Shown here in pieces: positions 33,348 through 42,153 of a stretch of DNA of 64,000 nt; the first letter of the stretch is position 1; the number at the start of each line of letters is the position of its first letter. Where the stretch lies: assembly GCA_963844845.1 (NCBI GenBank), contig CAWJPW010000011.1, positions 903,977 through 967,976 of the forward strand. Reading direction: 5' to 3'. A program made the position numbers and the translations under genes. The notes beneath the pieces were generated by a model that searched no databases, was not told the DNA's origin, and was given only the letters and a program-made list of their open reading frames with translations. The stretch comes from CAWJPW01 sp963844845 (lineage in GTDB: Bacteria > Acidobacteriota > Thermoanaerobaculia > Thermoanaerobaculales > Sulfomarinibacteraceae).

Positions 33348-35108
33348 TCAACCGTCCCGCGGCCCCCGGAGCGCGAGGCCGAGCTCGTCGAGCTGCCCCG
33401 GGTCCACCGTCGACGGCGCCCGGGTCATGAGATCCGAACCCGAGGTGGTCTTGGGGAAGGCGATGACGTCGCGGATGGAGTCCCGCCCTGCCATGAGCAT
33501 GACCAGCCGGTCCACCCCCAGGGCGATGCCGCCGTGCGGCGGTACCCCGTAGCGAAACGCCTCGAGGAGGAAGCCGAAGCGGGCCCGCGCCTCGTCGTCG
33601 TCGATACCGAGTGCGCGGAACATGCTGCGCTGCAGGTCGGGCTGGTGGATCCGGATGGAGCCGCCGCCCAGCTCGACACCGTCCATGACGACGTCGTACG
33701 CCCGCGCCCGCACCCGACCGGGATGACTGGCCAGCGCGGCCACGTCCTCGGCGCGCGGCGAGGTGAACGGGTGATGCATGGCGTAGAACCGGTCGTCCTC
33801 GGCGGACCACTCCAGGAGGGGGAAGTCGGTGACCCAGAGAAAGTCGTGGCGGCCCTCTGCGATGAGCCCGCGGCTCCTCGCCAGGTGCAGACGCAGGGCG
33901 CCGAGGGCGGCCAGCACCACCTTCTCGGCGCCGCCCACCACCAGCAGCAGGTCCCCCTGGCCGGCGCCGGCGGCGTCCAGGAAACCGGCCGTGCCCGCCT
34001 CGCCCAGCGCCTTCTTGGCCGGGGAGGCGTCGCCGTCGGCGGCCCGCTTGAACCACAGCACCCCCGCCGCACCGTGCGGCTTGACCACCTCGGAGAGCTC
34101 GTCCAGCTGCTTGCGCGACAGCTCGGCGCCGCCGGGCAGCAGGATCCCCTTGACCCGGCCGGCAGCCGCCGCCTCCTCGAGCACCCGGAAGCCGCACGCC
34201 TCGCACAGCGGCCCGAGCTCCTGAAGCTCGAGGCCGAAGCGGGTGTCGGGCCGGTCCGAGCCGAAGCGCTCCATGGCGTCGCGGTAGGGCAGGCGCGGAA
34301 AGGCCGCGGGCGGGGTGATGCCCACCAGCGGAAAGACCCGCGCGAACAGGCCCTCGATGAGGGTGTACACGTCCTCCTCGACGATGAACGAGGCCTCCAC
34401 GTCCACCTGAGTGAACTCGGGCTGACGGTCGGCGCGCAGGTCCTCGTCACGGAAGCACCGCGCAATCTGCAGGTACCGGCCGAGGCCGGCGACCTGGAGG
34501 AGCTGCTTGAAGAGCTGCGGCGACTGCGGCAGCGCGTAGAAGGCGCCACGGTGGAGGCGCGAGGGCACCAGGAAGTCACGCGCCCCCTCGGGTGTGGACT
34601 TGGTCAGGATTGGGGTCTCAACCTCGACAAAGTCCATCTCGTCGAAGTAGCGACGCACCTCCGCCACCACCCGGTGGCGCAGCACCAGGGTCTCGGCCAT
34701 GCGCGGACGCCGTAGGTCCAGGTAGCGATACTCCAGGCGCAGCTCCTCGGACGCGTTGGTGTCGTCCTCGACCACGAAGGGCGGAGTCTCGGCTTGGGTG
34801 AGGATCTCGAGCTCGGTGACCCGCACCTCCACCTCGCCAGTGGCCATGGCGGGGTTGGCCTGGCCCGGGGCGCGCTCACGCACCACCCCGGACACCCGCA
34901 CCGCGTCCTCGGGCGAAAGCCGCTCGCCGTCGGCCACGAGGCTGTCCTCGAAAACCAGCTGGAGGATGCCGCTGCGGTCGCGCAGGTCGACGAAGACCAG
35001 CCCACCCAGGTCACGGCGGCGCCGCACCCAGCCCACCAGCTCGACCTCGCGCCCCAGGTGCTCCAGGCGCAGACTCCCGCACCACGGTCTCTGCCAAGCC
35101 GATACCAT
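33348..35108 (-). CDS. aspS: Aspartyl-tRNA synthetase (bacterial type)
   Basis: 586 residues from the ATG at 35108 with GGGGAG eight bases upstream; the upstream open frame is the shadow of hisS. N-terminal OB anticodon-binding domain (VELVGWVRRRRDLGGLVFVDLRDRSG), class II core with EVETPILTKSTPEGARDFLVPSR, LPQSPQLFKQLLQVAG, RCFRDEDLRADRQPEFTQVD (motif 2), the bacterial GAD insertion (about 290-420), and motif 3 GIALGVDRLVMLMAG. It charges tRNA-Asp; whether it is discriminating cannot be decided from sequence alone. It lies 31 bases after hisS on the same strand. Confidence 0.96.
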   Translation of the reverse strand: MVSAWQRPWCGSLRLEHLGREVELVGWVRRRRDLGGLVFVDLRDRSGILQLVFEDSLVADGERLSPEDAVRVSGVVRERAPGQANPAMATGEVEVRVTELEILTQAETPPFVVEDDTNASEELRLEYRYLDLRRPRMAETLVLRHRVVAEVRRYFDEMDFVEVETPILTKSTPEGARDFLVPSRLHRGAFYALPQSPQLFKQLLQVAGLGRYLQIARCFRDEDLRADRQPEFTQVDVEASFIVEEDVYTLIEGLFARVFPLVGITPPAAFPRLPYRDAMERFGSDRPDTRFGLELQELGPLCEACGFRVLEEAAAAGRVKGILLPGGAELSRKQLDELSEVVKPHGAAGVLWFKRAADGDASPAKKALGEAGTAGFLDAAGAGQGDLLLVVGGAEKVVLAALGALRLHLARSRGLIAEGRHDFLWVTDFPLLEWSAEDDRFYAMHHPFTSPRAEDVAALASHPGRVRARAYDVVMDGVELGGGSIRIHQPDLQRSMFRALGIDDDEARARFGFLLEAFRYGVPPHGGIALGVDRLVMLMAGRDSIRDVIAFPKTTSGSDLMTRAPSTVDPGQLDELGLALRGPRDG

Positions 35109-35139
35109 GCCGCACACTCCCCGTCGTCGTTTGCTGGGC

Positions 35140-36417
35140 TCAGCCTTCGGCAGCCGCAGGGCCGGCGCCCTCCGCCAGCCGCCGGGCCACGTCGGCCAGC
35201 GGAACACCATCTTCCTGAGTGCCACGATCGAGGTCGCGGACCACCGCGGTCCCCGCCGCCAGCTCGTCCGGGCCGACGATGACCGCCCGCCGGGCGCCGA
35301 GCTTGCTCGCCCACTTGAGGCCCGCCTTGAGCGACCGGCCGGTGACCTCGGTCTGCACCGAGACGCCCGCCGAGGTGAGGTCGCGAGCGAGGCTGAGGAT
35401 CGCCGTCGTTGCCGCCGGCCCCACCGGTAGAAGGGCCACCGGGCGCTCGCCCAGGACCCGCCGGCGGTAGCCTTCGGGCAGGATCTCCACCAGGCGGTCC
35501 TCGCCAATGGCAAAGCCGATGCCCGGCACCTGGGCGCCGCCGAGGTCGGAGATGAGGCGATCGTAGCGACCGCCGCCACAGATCACCGTGTCCTCGCCGA
35601 GGGCGGGCGACACCACCTCGAACACGGTGCGCAGGTAGTAGTCGAGGCCGCGCACCAGACGCGGCGCCCGCTCCACCGGGATTCCCACCGCCGCAAGGCC
35701 GTCCTCGACCCCGGCCAGATGCGCCCTGGCCTCATCGGACGCGACCTCACCGATGGGCGTCGTCTCGGCAACCGCGGCACGGCAGCCCGGCACCTTGCAG
35801 TCGAGGATGCGCAGGGGGTTCTCGTCCCAGCGCCGCTGGCAGTCGCCGCACAGCTCCGCCCGACGCGGGCCCAGCTCCTGCTTGAGCCCGGCGATGAAGC
35901 GGGCCCGGTCCTCGGGATCGCCGAGATTATTGAGGCGGATGACCAGGTCGTCGAAGCCGAGGGCCGCGAGGAACGAATGCAGCGCCAAGAGAACCTCGAC
36001 GTCTGCCGCCGGGCTCGCCGCTCCGAGGAGCTCGAGGCCGATCTGAGCGAACTGGCGGTAACGGCCGCGCTGCATCTTCTCGTAGCGGAACATGGGCCCG
36101 AGGTAGAGAAGGCGCACCGGCTGCGGCCATTGGCCGAGGCCGTTCTCGATGTAGGCGCGGGCCACCCCCGCGGTGCCTTCGGGACGCAGCGTGAGCGAGC
36201 GCCCCTTGCGGTCGCTGAAGGTGTACATCTCCTTGCTGACGATGTCGGTGCCTTCACCCACGGTGCGCACGAAGAGCTCCGTCGACTCCATCAGCGGCAG
36301 CCGGATCTCGGCGTACCCGAAGCGGCCCAGGACCCGCAGGGCGTCAGCCTCCACCGCCGCCCACAGCTGCGAGTCCGGCGGCAGGATGTCGCGGGTTCCT
36401 TTCGCCCGCTGGATCAT
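35140..36417 (-). CDS. hisS: Histidyl-tRNA synthetase
   Basis: 425 residues from the ATG at 36417 (GGAGG seven bases upstream, ATGA overlap with the carbonic anhydrase gene). Motifs: RAKGTRDILPPDSQLW, EIRLPLMESTELFVRTVGEGTDIVSKEMYTF, RPEGTAGVARAYIE, GPMFRYEKMQRGRYRQFAQ (motif 2), the histidine-binding LVRGLDYYLRTVFE and GGGRYDRLISDLGG, and a C-terminal anticodon domain. Charges tRNA-His; the cognate tRNA-His is encoded at 62176. Forms a hisS-aspS pair as in many bacteria. Confidence 0.96.
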   Translation of the reverse strand: MIQRAKGTRDILPPDSQLWAAVEADALRVLGRFGYAEIRLPLMESTELFVRTVGEGTDIVSKEMYTFSDRKGRSLTLRPEGTAGVARAYIENGLGQWPQPVRLLYLGPMFRYEKMQRGRYRQFAQIGLELLGAASPAADVEVLLALHSFLAALGFDDLVIRLNNLGDPEDRARFIAGLKQELGPRRAELCGDCQRRWDENPLRILDCKVPGCRAAVAETTPIGEVASDEARAHLAGVEDGLAAVGIPVERAPRLVRGLDYYLRTVFEVVSPALGEDTVICGGGRYDRLISDLGGAQVPGIGFAIGEDRLVEILPEGYRRRVLGERPVALLPVGPAATTAILSLARDLTSAGVSVQTEVTGRSLKAGLKWASKLGARRAVIVGPDELAAGTAVVRDLDRGTQEDGVPLADVARRLAEGAGPAAAEG

Positions 36418-36971
36418 CGTTCGTCCTCCTCGGGGGGCGCGGCGACCAGGCGATCCTCGCCGTCCGCCAGGTATCGGCTCTTGTACTCGAGGTAGTTGCG
36501 CGCGGTGCGTTCGATCCGCTCGGTCTCCTCGGCGGTCACGGTGCGCTTGACCTCGGCGGGCACTCCCGCCACCAGGCTCCCGGGCGGTGCTGCGAACCCC
36601 TCCCGCACCACCGCCCCGGCGGCGACGATGCTCCCCTCGCCGATCTCGGCACCGTTCATCACCACCGCGCCCATCCCCACCAGGCAGCGGCGGCGGATCG
36701 TACAGCCGTGCAGCACCGCGCGGTGGCCCACGCTGACCTCCTCTTCCAGGAGGGTCGGCCACTGCTGGTTCTCGACGTGGACGATGACGCCGTCCTGGAG
36801 GTTGCTGCGGGCGCCGATGCAGACCCAGTGGATGTCGCCCCGCACCACGACCTGGTACCACAGCGACACGTCGTCGGCGAGGGTTACATCGCCCACGACG
36901 ACGGCATCACCAGCGACGAACACCCGGCGGCCGAAGCGCGGCGCCAGCCCGGCAATGGTTCGGATCAGCAT
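36414..36971 (-). CDS. Gamma-class carbonic anhydrase-like protein (left-handed beta-helix)
   Basis: 185 residues with hexapeptide repeats (VVVGDVTLADDVSLWYQVVVRGD, IGARSNLQDGVIVH, SVGHRAVLHGCTIRRRCLVGMGAVVMNGAEIGEGSIVAAGAVV). The three histidine metal ligands of the gamma-CA family fit VIVHVE and VGHRAVLHGC, and RGD, QDG and GMGA motifs are conserved, so it is probably a metal-dependent YrdA/CaiE-type protein; catalytic activity is not assured, since many YrdA proteins are inactive. A C-terminal helix completes the trimeric form. It heads the hisS-aspS run, overlapping hisS by 4 bp. Confidence 0.85.
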   Translation of the reverse strand: MLIRTIAGLAPRFGRRVFVAGDAVVVGDVTLADDVSLWYQVVVRGDIHWVCIGARSNLQDGVIVHVENQQWPTLLEEEVSVGHRAVLHGCTIRRRCLVGMGAVVMNGAEIGEGSIVAAGAVVREGFAAPPGSLVAGVPAEVKRTVTAEETERIERTARNYLEYKSRYLADGEDRLVAAPPEEDER

Positions 36972-37078
36972 GGCTCCCCGGCTCCTCCTCGAGCGGAGCA
37001 GTCACGCTACCACAGGCCCCGAGCGGCCAACAAGCAGGACCCCAGGGCCGGCCCCGCAAACCGACGCATTTCCAGAGG

Positions 37079-37258
37079 TTGTGGATAGGTGGTTGCAGCG
37101 ATGCAGCGGGAACCGCGTCGCTACGAGTAGTTTAGGTGTAAATGACTAAAAGAAAAGATCTTACGTTTTTTCCACAGACACAGCACCGACCGCACAAGTG
37201 GCTTGGTTTACACGGTCTTAACCCGAATTCAACAGCCTTTTCCACAGCCTTTTCCACA
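37079..37258. other. Cluster of DnaA-box-like sites in an AT-richer intergenic region (oriC-like)
   Basis: The 476-base gap between the carbonic anhydrase gene and tsaC (36972-37447) has no gene. It carries CTATCCACA on the minus strand (37080-37088) and three direct TTTTCCACA at 37168-37176, 37238-37246 and 37250-37258, the last two exactly 12 bases apart. An AT-rich run lies at about 37128-37171, unusual for this genome. The pattern (DnaA boxes next to an unwinding-like element) resembles a replication origin or a DnaA-titration site. No dnaA, dnaN, rpmH or parAB genes are near, and flanking genes are co-oriented, which argues against a bidirectional origin. The rest of the gap shows nothing clear. 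Confidence 0.4.
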
Positions 37259-37447
37259 GCCCTTGAGGGAACCCCTCACGCACCACGAAGCTGCGCCGTG
37301 GGCGGACCTGCCCGCCACCTTCCGGGGCGCACGATCACGCCGCCGACGAGCCGTATGGGACATGCGTCGCCGGCTCTGCCGCCGGTTCGGCGCCACCGCC
37401 GGCTCACGAATGGGCTGTTGCCGCCAAGTAAGGGTTCGGGAGGCGGG

Positions 37448-38044
37448 TCAGGCCCAGCTGACGGGTCCGGGCCGCAGAATCCGCGGGTCCCCGCTGCTCA
37501 GATCCACCAGGGAGCTGGGGGTCCCCCCCGGGGTCGTCCCGCCGTCCAGAAGGAGGTCCGGCTCTCCGACGAGGGCGGCGAGGGCCACCTCCGCCATGGT
37601 CGCCGGCGCGCGGCCATGGCGGTTGGCGGAGGTGCCGGTGAGCGGGCCGACGACGTACAGGACGGCCCGCAGCAGCGGATGCCCCGGGACCCGCACGGCC
37701 AGAGTGTCCACTCCCGCCGCCGCGGGTAGCCGGCGGCGAGCCCGAAGCACCACTGTGAGGGGACCCGGCCAGGCGCGCGAGAGCCTGACGCGATAGTTCT
37801 CGGGTACCTCGACCAGGTCCGTCACCTGCTCCCAGTCAGCGCACAGCACGGGAAGCGGCAGGCCCGCCGGACGGTCCTTGAGGGCGTATACCCGCGCCAC
37901 GCCGGCCTCGCTCGCCGGGTCCGCGGCGAGCCCGTAGAAGGTCTCGGTGGGGAGCAGGATCACGCCGCCCGCGGCGCGAACGTCGCGGGTGACGGCAAGC
38001 ACCTCGACGGGGTCGCCGTGCTCGGCGAGCGGGAGGCGCCTCAC
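37448..38044 (-). CDS. tsaC: Threonylcarbamoyl-AMP synthase (TsaC/YrdC/Sua5 family)
   Basis: 198 residues from GTG 38044, overlapping the recN stop (GTGA). Family motifs: GGVILLPTETFYGLAADP, RVYALKDRPAGLPLPVL (the KxR ATP/threonine site), PGPLTVVLRAR, LAVRVPGHPLLRAVL and LTGTSANRHG. It makes L-threonylcarbamoyladenylate for the t6A modification of ANN-decoding tRNAs. The Sua5 C-terminal domain is absent, so the short TsaC type. No transcription terminator is visible downstream. Confidence 0.9.
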   Translation of the reverse strand: MRRLPLAEHGDPVEVLAVTRDVRAAGGVILLPTETFYGLAADPASEAGVARVYALKDRPAGLPLPVLCADWEQVTDLVEVPENYRVRLSRAWPGPLTVVLRARRRLPAAAGVDTLAVRVPGHPLLRAVLYVVGPLTGTSANRHGRAPATMAEVALAALVGEPDLLLDGGTTPGGTPSSLVDLSSGDPRILRPGPVSWA

Positions 38045-39747
38045 GACCCACCTGCAAGGAGAGCACGAGCATGCGCAACGGCCGAGGAACCCACCTCGTC
38101 ACCAGCGAGCATCCGTGCCAGCTCCATCACCCGCGCGTCCGCGGCGAGGAGATGAACACGGGTGACCGCGCGCCCGTCCACGATCACCTTCTCCACCCTC
38201 AGCTGGGCCGCCGCCCGCGCCGCCACCTGTGGCAGGTGGGTCACCACCAGAACCTGGTCGTCCGCGGCCAGCTCGCCGAGCAGGGCTCCCAGCGCCGCCG
38301 CCGTCGCCCCGCCCAAGCCGCTGTCCACCTCGTCGAAGAGCAACGTCATGCGGGCGGCGTCCTGCCGACCCCGCAGGACTGTGCGGAGCGCCAGGTGCAG
38401 CCGGGAGAGCTCGCCCCCCGAGGCGATCCGGGCCATGGGACGGAGCTCCTCGCCGGGGTTGGGGGCGATCAGCAGCTCGCACTCCTCGACACCCGAGCCG
38501 TCGAAGCGGACCCTCTGACCGCCGCGCTCGAGCGGGCTCGCAGCGTCGGCCACCGCCTGCCAGTGCAGCTCGAGCCGGGTGCCCCCCATGTTCAGCCGAC
38601 CGAGCACCTCCCGGGCCCCCCCCGCGAGAGCACGCCCGGCTTCCTCCCGGGAGCGCTGCAGCGCGACCGCGCTCTCGTCGTAGCTGGCGAGCGCCGCCGC
38701 CGCCGCCGCCCGCGCGTCGCTCAACCGATCCTCGACTCCCCCCAGCTCGGCCCGCTCGGCGACGAGGCGGTCGCGGTGCTCGACTACCTTGTCGAGGGGT
38801 GACCCGTACTTGAGCATGAGCTGGTCGAGCAGGTGCAGGCGCGACTCCACGCTCTCCAGCTCGGCGGGGTCCTCGGCGATCCCCTCGCTCAGACCCTGGA
38901 CCTCTCGCACCACCTCCTCCACCTGCACCCGCGCCTCGCCCAACCGAGCGGCGGCCTCGGCGAGGGGAAGGCCGAGCTCCGCCATCTCCGCCGCCGCACG
39001 CTCGGCACGAGCCAGCTCCGCAACCACCGCCGCGTCGCGCTCGGCGAGGCGGTCGAGCAGCCCCCCGCCCAGCTCGAGCAGCCGCACCGCGTGCCGCAAC
39101 ACCCGGCGCCGGGCCAGGAGCTCCTCGTCCTCGCCGGGCCGGGGATCGGCGCTCTCCAGCTCGCCCAGCTGGAAGCGAATGGCATCGAGCCGGTCGCGGC
39201 GCTGGGCCTGGGCCCGCTCCAGCCGCGTCAGCTCCGCCGCCGCCGACTGCCACTGCGCGTAAGCCTGTGCCGCCGTCTCCAGCAGCTCGGCGTGGCCGGC
39301 GTACTCGTCCACCAGGCGGCGCTGCTCGGCGGGGTCGCCGAGGCCGTACTGCTCGTGCTGACCGTGCACGGCGAGGAGATGCGGCGCCAAGCGCTGCAGG
39401 GCCCCCACGGTGACCGCGACGTCATTGGCCCAGGCGCGGCTGCGCCCGCCCGCCGACACCTCGCGTCGGATCACCAGGGCGTCGTCTCCGGGCACCCCCA
39501 GCTCCGCCAGCACCTCACGCAGGGTCGCCGAGAGGGGCGGTGCGAACCATCCCTCCACCCGCAGCGTGTCGTTGCCGGTGCGCACCAGATCAGCCTGGGC
39601 GCGCTGGCCGCCGAGGAGGTTCAGCGACTCCACCAGGAGCGACTTGCCGGCTCCGGTCTCGCCGGTGAGCGCGACCAGACCCTCTCCGATCTCGAGTGTC
39701 ACCGACTCGATGATCCCCAGGCTCGACACCGTCAGCCGCTCCAGCAT
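38041..39747 (-). CDS. recN: DNA repair protein RecN
   Basis: 568 residues. Walker A is GETGAGKS (LVALTGETGAGKSLLVESL); RecN-specific segments are LLAVHGQHEQYGLGDPAEQRRLVD and the long central coiled coil; the ABC signature is IASGGELSRLHLALR and Walker B LLFDEVDSGLGG, followed by VLVVTHLPQVAARA. RecN is an SMC-like ATPase acting in double-strand break repair. TAGGAT ends six bases before the ATG with no Shine-Dalgarno, suggesting a leaderless transcript. tsaC follows with a 4-bp overlap. Confidence 0.95.
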   Translation of the reverse strand: MLERLTVSSLGIIESVTLEIGEGLVALTGETGAGKSLLVESLNLLGGQRAQADLVRTGNDTLRVEGWFAPPLSATLREVLAELGVPGDDALVIRREVSAGGRSRAWANDVAVTVGALQRLAPHLLAVHGQHEQYGLGDPAEQRRLVDEYAGHAELLETAAQAYAQWQSAAAELTRLERAQAQRRDRLDAIRFQLGELESADPRPGEDEELLARRRVLRHAVRLLELGGGLLDRLAERDAAVVAELARAERAAAEMAELGLPLAEAAARLGEARVQVEEVVREVQGLSEGIAEDPAELESVESRLHLLDQLMLKYGSPLDKVVEHRDRLVAERAELGGVEDRLSDARAAAAAALASYDESAVALQRSREEAGRALAGGAREVLGRLNMGGTRLELHWQAVADAASPLERGGQRVRFDGSGVEECELLIAPNPGEELRPMARIASGGELSRLHLALRTVLRGRQDAARMTLLFDEVDSGLGGATAAALGALLGELAADDQVLVVTHLPQVAARAAAQLRVEKVIVDGRAVTRVHLLAADARVMELARMLAGDEVGSSAVAHARALLAGGS

Positions 39748-39942
39748 GGCGCGATCCTACCACCGCGGAATGGACCTCGCGCCCGGGCCACAAACCCGGC
39801 CAAGGCGGAGGCAGGGACCCGTTCCCGGACCGGCGGGCCGACGAGCCCCAGGCTCGGGCCGCAGTGCGGCCGGCATGGGCTCACGACTCCACGCCGGCAC
39901 GCTACACTGGCAGGTGCGGCCACCGCCGCACGGGGGAACGCC

Positions 39943-40338
39943 ATGACCGCAGCCAAGCCCGAGGCCGTCATCCGCAGCATGGAGCAGGTGGGCGCCAACC
40001 CGGTGGCCCGCACGCGAGGGGCCAGCATGCAGGTACTGCTGGGGCCGATGGAGGGCACTCCCAACTTCATCACCCGGCGCTTCACGCTCGCCCCGGGAGG
40101 GCGTATCCCGGCCCACCGCCACGACACCATCGAGCACGAGCAGGTGGTGCTGGAGGGTGAGATGGTGATGGGGCTCGACGAGCGTGAGGTGACGGCCCGT
40201 GCCGGGGACTGCCTGTTCATTCCCGCCGGCGTCGCCCACTGGTACGAGAACCGCAACGAAGTACCGGTGCGCTTTCTCTGCATCGTGCCGCGCACCGACG
40301 ACTACCAGACCGAGTGGCTGGAGGACGCCCCGGAGTAG
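39943..40338 (+). CDS. Cupin-domain protein
   Basis: 131 residues from ATG 39943 with GGGGGAA eight bases upstream. One cupin barrel: HRHDTIEHEQVVLEGEMVMGL gives two histidines and a Glu of motif 1, and AGDCLFIPAGVAHWYENRNE the histidine of motif 2, so metal binding is likely. The catalytic or binding role is unknown. TACACT at 39903-39908 is a candidate -10 box. It is divergent from recN and is followed by the inverted purine-rich repeat at 40357-40555. Confidence 0.85.
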   Translation: MTAAKPEAVIRSMEQVGANPVARTRGASMQVLLGPMEGTPNFITRRFTLAPGGRIPAHRHDTIEHEQVVLEGEMVMGLDEREVTARAGDCLFIPAGVAHWYENRNEVPVRFLCIVPRTDDYQTEWLEDAPE

Positions 40339-40356
40339 AGCCACTCACCCGACCGG

Positions 40357-40555
40357 TAAAGAGTTGAGAGTAATAGGTCCGCCCGCCCACCCCCCCGACG
40401 CGCGCGGCGGCCGGGCTCGGCGGGCGTGAAAGATCTCCTGCGGCGGCGGTGCCCCGAGCGGACGCTCAAGCAAGCGGTGCGCCGTCCCGGCTCTCGAGCG
40501 CGCCCACTCTTCACCCTTCAATCCTTACCCTTACTCTTCACTCTTCACTCTTTAC
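40357..40555. repeat. Intergenic unit bounded by inverted GAGTGAAGAGT-type tracts
   Basis: TAAAGAGTTGAGAGTAA (40357-40373) faces a long pyrimidine tract of ACTCTTCAC units (40506-40555), its inverted counterpart. Between them are 130 bases without a gene. The tract enters the coaE frame and supplies its last five codons and stop. Similar tracts lie at 18374-18392 and 60942-60985. Confidence 0.55.
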
Positions 40556-41176
40556 ACGCTCGGCGCAGAGCCTCTCGATCTCCACCCACGCCCGCTCGAC
40601 CTCTTCCGCCAGGCGCGCCGGCGACCCGGAGTTGTCGATGAGGACGTCGGCGAGGCGGCGTCTTTCCTCCAGCGTCGCCTGCGCCGCCATGAGCTCTCGC
40701 GCGCGTGCCTCCGGCGTCCCGCGGGCCACCGCCCGGGCGAGCTGCTGGTCTGGGCGGCACCACACCACGGCGAGGAGATCGTAGCCGCGGTAGCCGCCAC
40801 TCTCCACCAGCAGCGCCGCCTCCACCACCGCCACCGCGGACGGATCCGGGCGGCCCACGAGCTGCTCCAGCCATGCCGCCACCTCTCGGCGCACCAGCGG
40901 GTGGACAGCGGCGTTGAGCTCGGCGATGGCGGCGGCGTCGCCCGCCAGCCGCCGGGCCAGCGCGCCACGGTCGACGCTGCCATCCTCAAGGAGCAGACCG
41001 GCGCCGAAGAGGCTGGCCACCGCCGTGGCGCCGGAGCGCCCCGCGCGGTACAGGTCGTGGACCACGCGGTCGGCGTCGAGCACCGCCGCGCCGCGGCCGG
41101 TCAGGAGACGGGCGGCGCTGCTCTTGCCCGAAGCGAGACCGCCGGTGAGCCCCACCGTGCAGGGCGGCGTCGTCAC
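40538..41176 (-). CDS. coaE: Dephospho-CoA kinase
   Basis: 212 residues from GTG 41176, overlapping the folD stop (GTGA). P-loop GLTGGLASGKSS, then LDADRVVHDLY, RGALARRLAG, ELNAAVHPLVRREVAAWL and the lid VWCRPDQQLARAVARG followed by the LADVLIDNSGS segment are all CoaE features. It phosphorylates the 3' hydroxyl of dephospho-CoA. The C-terminal residues VKSEE are encoded by the purine-rich intergenic repeat and are probably not part of the ancestral protein. Confidence 0.92.
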   Translation of the reverse strand: MTTPPCTVGLTGGLASGKSSAARLLTGRGAAVLDADRVVHDLYRAGRSGATAVASLFGAGLLLEDGSVDRGALARRLAGDAAAIAELNAAVHPLVRREVAAWLEQLVGRPDPSAVAVVEAALLVESGGYRGYDLLAVVWCRPDQQLARAVARGTPEARARELMAAQATLEERRRLADVLIDNSGSPARLAEEVERAWVEIERLCAERVKSEE

Positions 41177-42105
41177 TCCGCCAGGCCCCGGCGCAGGCGC
41201 GCCGCGGTGAGCGTGTTCCTCAGGAGCATGGCAATGGTGAGCGGCCCCACTCCGCCCGGCACCGGGGTGATACGCCCGGCCTTGCCCGCCACCGCGTGGA
41301 AGTCGACGTCGCCCGCCAGCACCCCGCCCTTGCGCGCGTAAAGATCGAGCTTGCGCTGGTTGCCCGCGAACAGGCGCTCCACCGTGGCACGGTCCTCCAC
41401 CCGGTGCATGCCGACATCCACCACCACCGCGCCCTCGGTGACGTGCTCGGCCCCCACCAGGCCCACCCGTCCGGCGGCCACCACCAGGAGCTCGGCCTGG
41501 CGCGTCACCGCCGCCAGGTCGACGGTGCGGGAGTGGCAGATCGTGACCGTGGCGTGGGCATGCAGGAGCATCATCGCCATGGGCTTGCCGACGATGTCGG
41601 AGCGCCCCACCACCACCGCGCGTCGACCGCGCACCTCGAGACCCTCGCGGCGCAGCAGCTCCATCACCCCGGCCGGCGTGCACGGTGCCAGGCGCGGCCG
41701 CCCCTGCTGCAGCAGGCCGACGTTCTCCGGGTGGAAACCGTCCACGTCCTTGGCCGGATCGATGCGGTCGAGCACCGCGTGGGCATCGAGGTGACCCGGC
41801 AGCGGCAGCTGCACCAGGATCCCGTCCACCTCGGGGTCGGCGTTGAGCCGGTCGATGGCGTCGAGCAGCTCAGCCTGGCTCACACCGGCGTCCGGCGTGT
41901 GGGTGTGGGACGAGATTCCGACCTCGGCGCAGGCCTTCGCCTTGCCACCCACGTAGACGTGTGACGCGGGGTCGTCCCCCACCAGCACGACGTCGAGCCG
42001 GGGCGTCACGCCAGTCCCTGCCAGCTCGGCCACCTCCGCCGCCACCTCGGCCCGGATCGCCTTCGCTGTTCCCTGTCCGTCGAGGATCTTCGCTTCGTCG
42101 TTCAT
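41173..42105 (-). CDS. folD: Methylenetetrahydrofolate dehydrogenase/cyclohydrolase
   Basis: 310 residues from ATG 42105 (GGGAG six bases upstream); an ATG at 42120 is less likely. Motifs: VVLVGDDPASHVYVGGKAKACAEVGI with the catalytic Tyr and Lys, DGILVQLPLPGHLD, KDVDGFHPENVG, the NADP site VVVGRSDIVGKPMAMMLL, and the final GGVGPLTIAMLLRNTL. It interconverts 5,10-methylene- and 10-formyl-tetrahydrofolate. Translationally coupled to coaE. Confidence 0.95.
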   Translation of the reverse strand: MNDEAKILDGQGTAKAIRAEVAAEVAELAGTGVTPRLDVVLVGDDPASHVYVGGKAKACAEVGISSHTHTPDAGVSQAELLDAIDRLNADPEVDGILVQLPLPGHLDAHAVLDRIDPAKDVDGFHPENVGLLQQGRPRLAPCTPAGVMELLRREGLEVRGRRAVVVGRSDIVGKPMAMMLLHAHATVTICHSRTVDLAAVTRQAELLVVAAGRVGLVGAEHVTEGAVVVDVGMHRVEDRATVERLFAGNQRKLDLYARKGGVLAGDVDFHAVAGKAGRITPVPGGVGPLTIAMLLRNTLTAARLRRGLAE

Positions 42106-42153
42106 GCACGCTCCCATCACCCGGCACGCAGGGGGCCGGCCGGTTCCGTCAGC

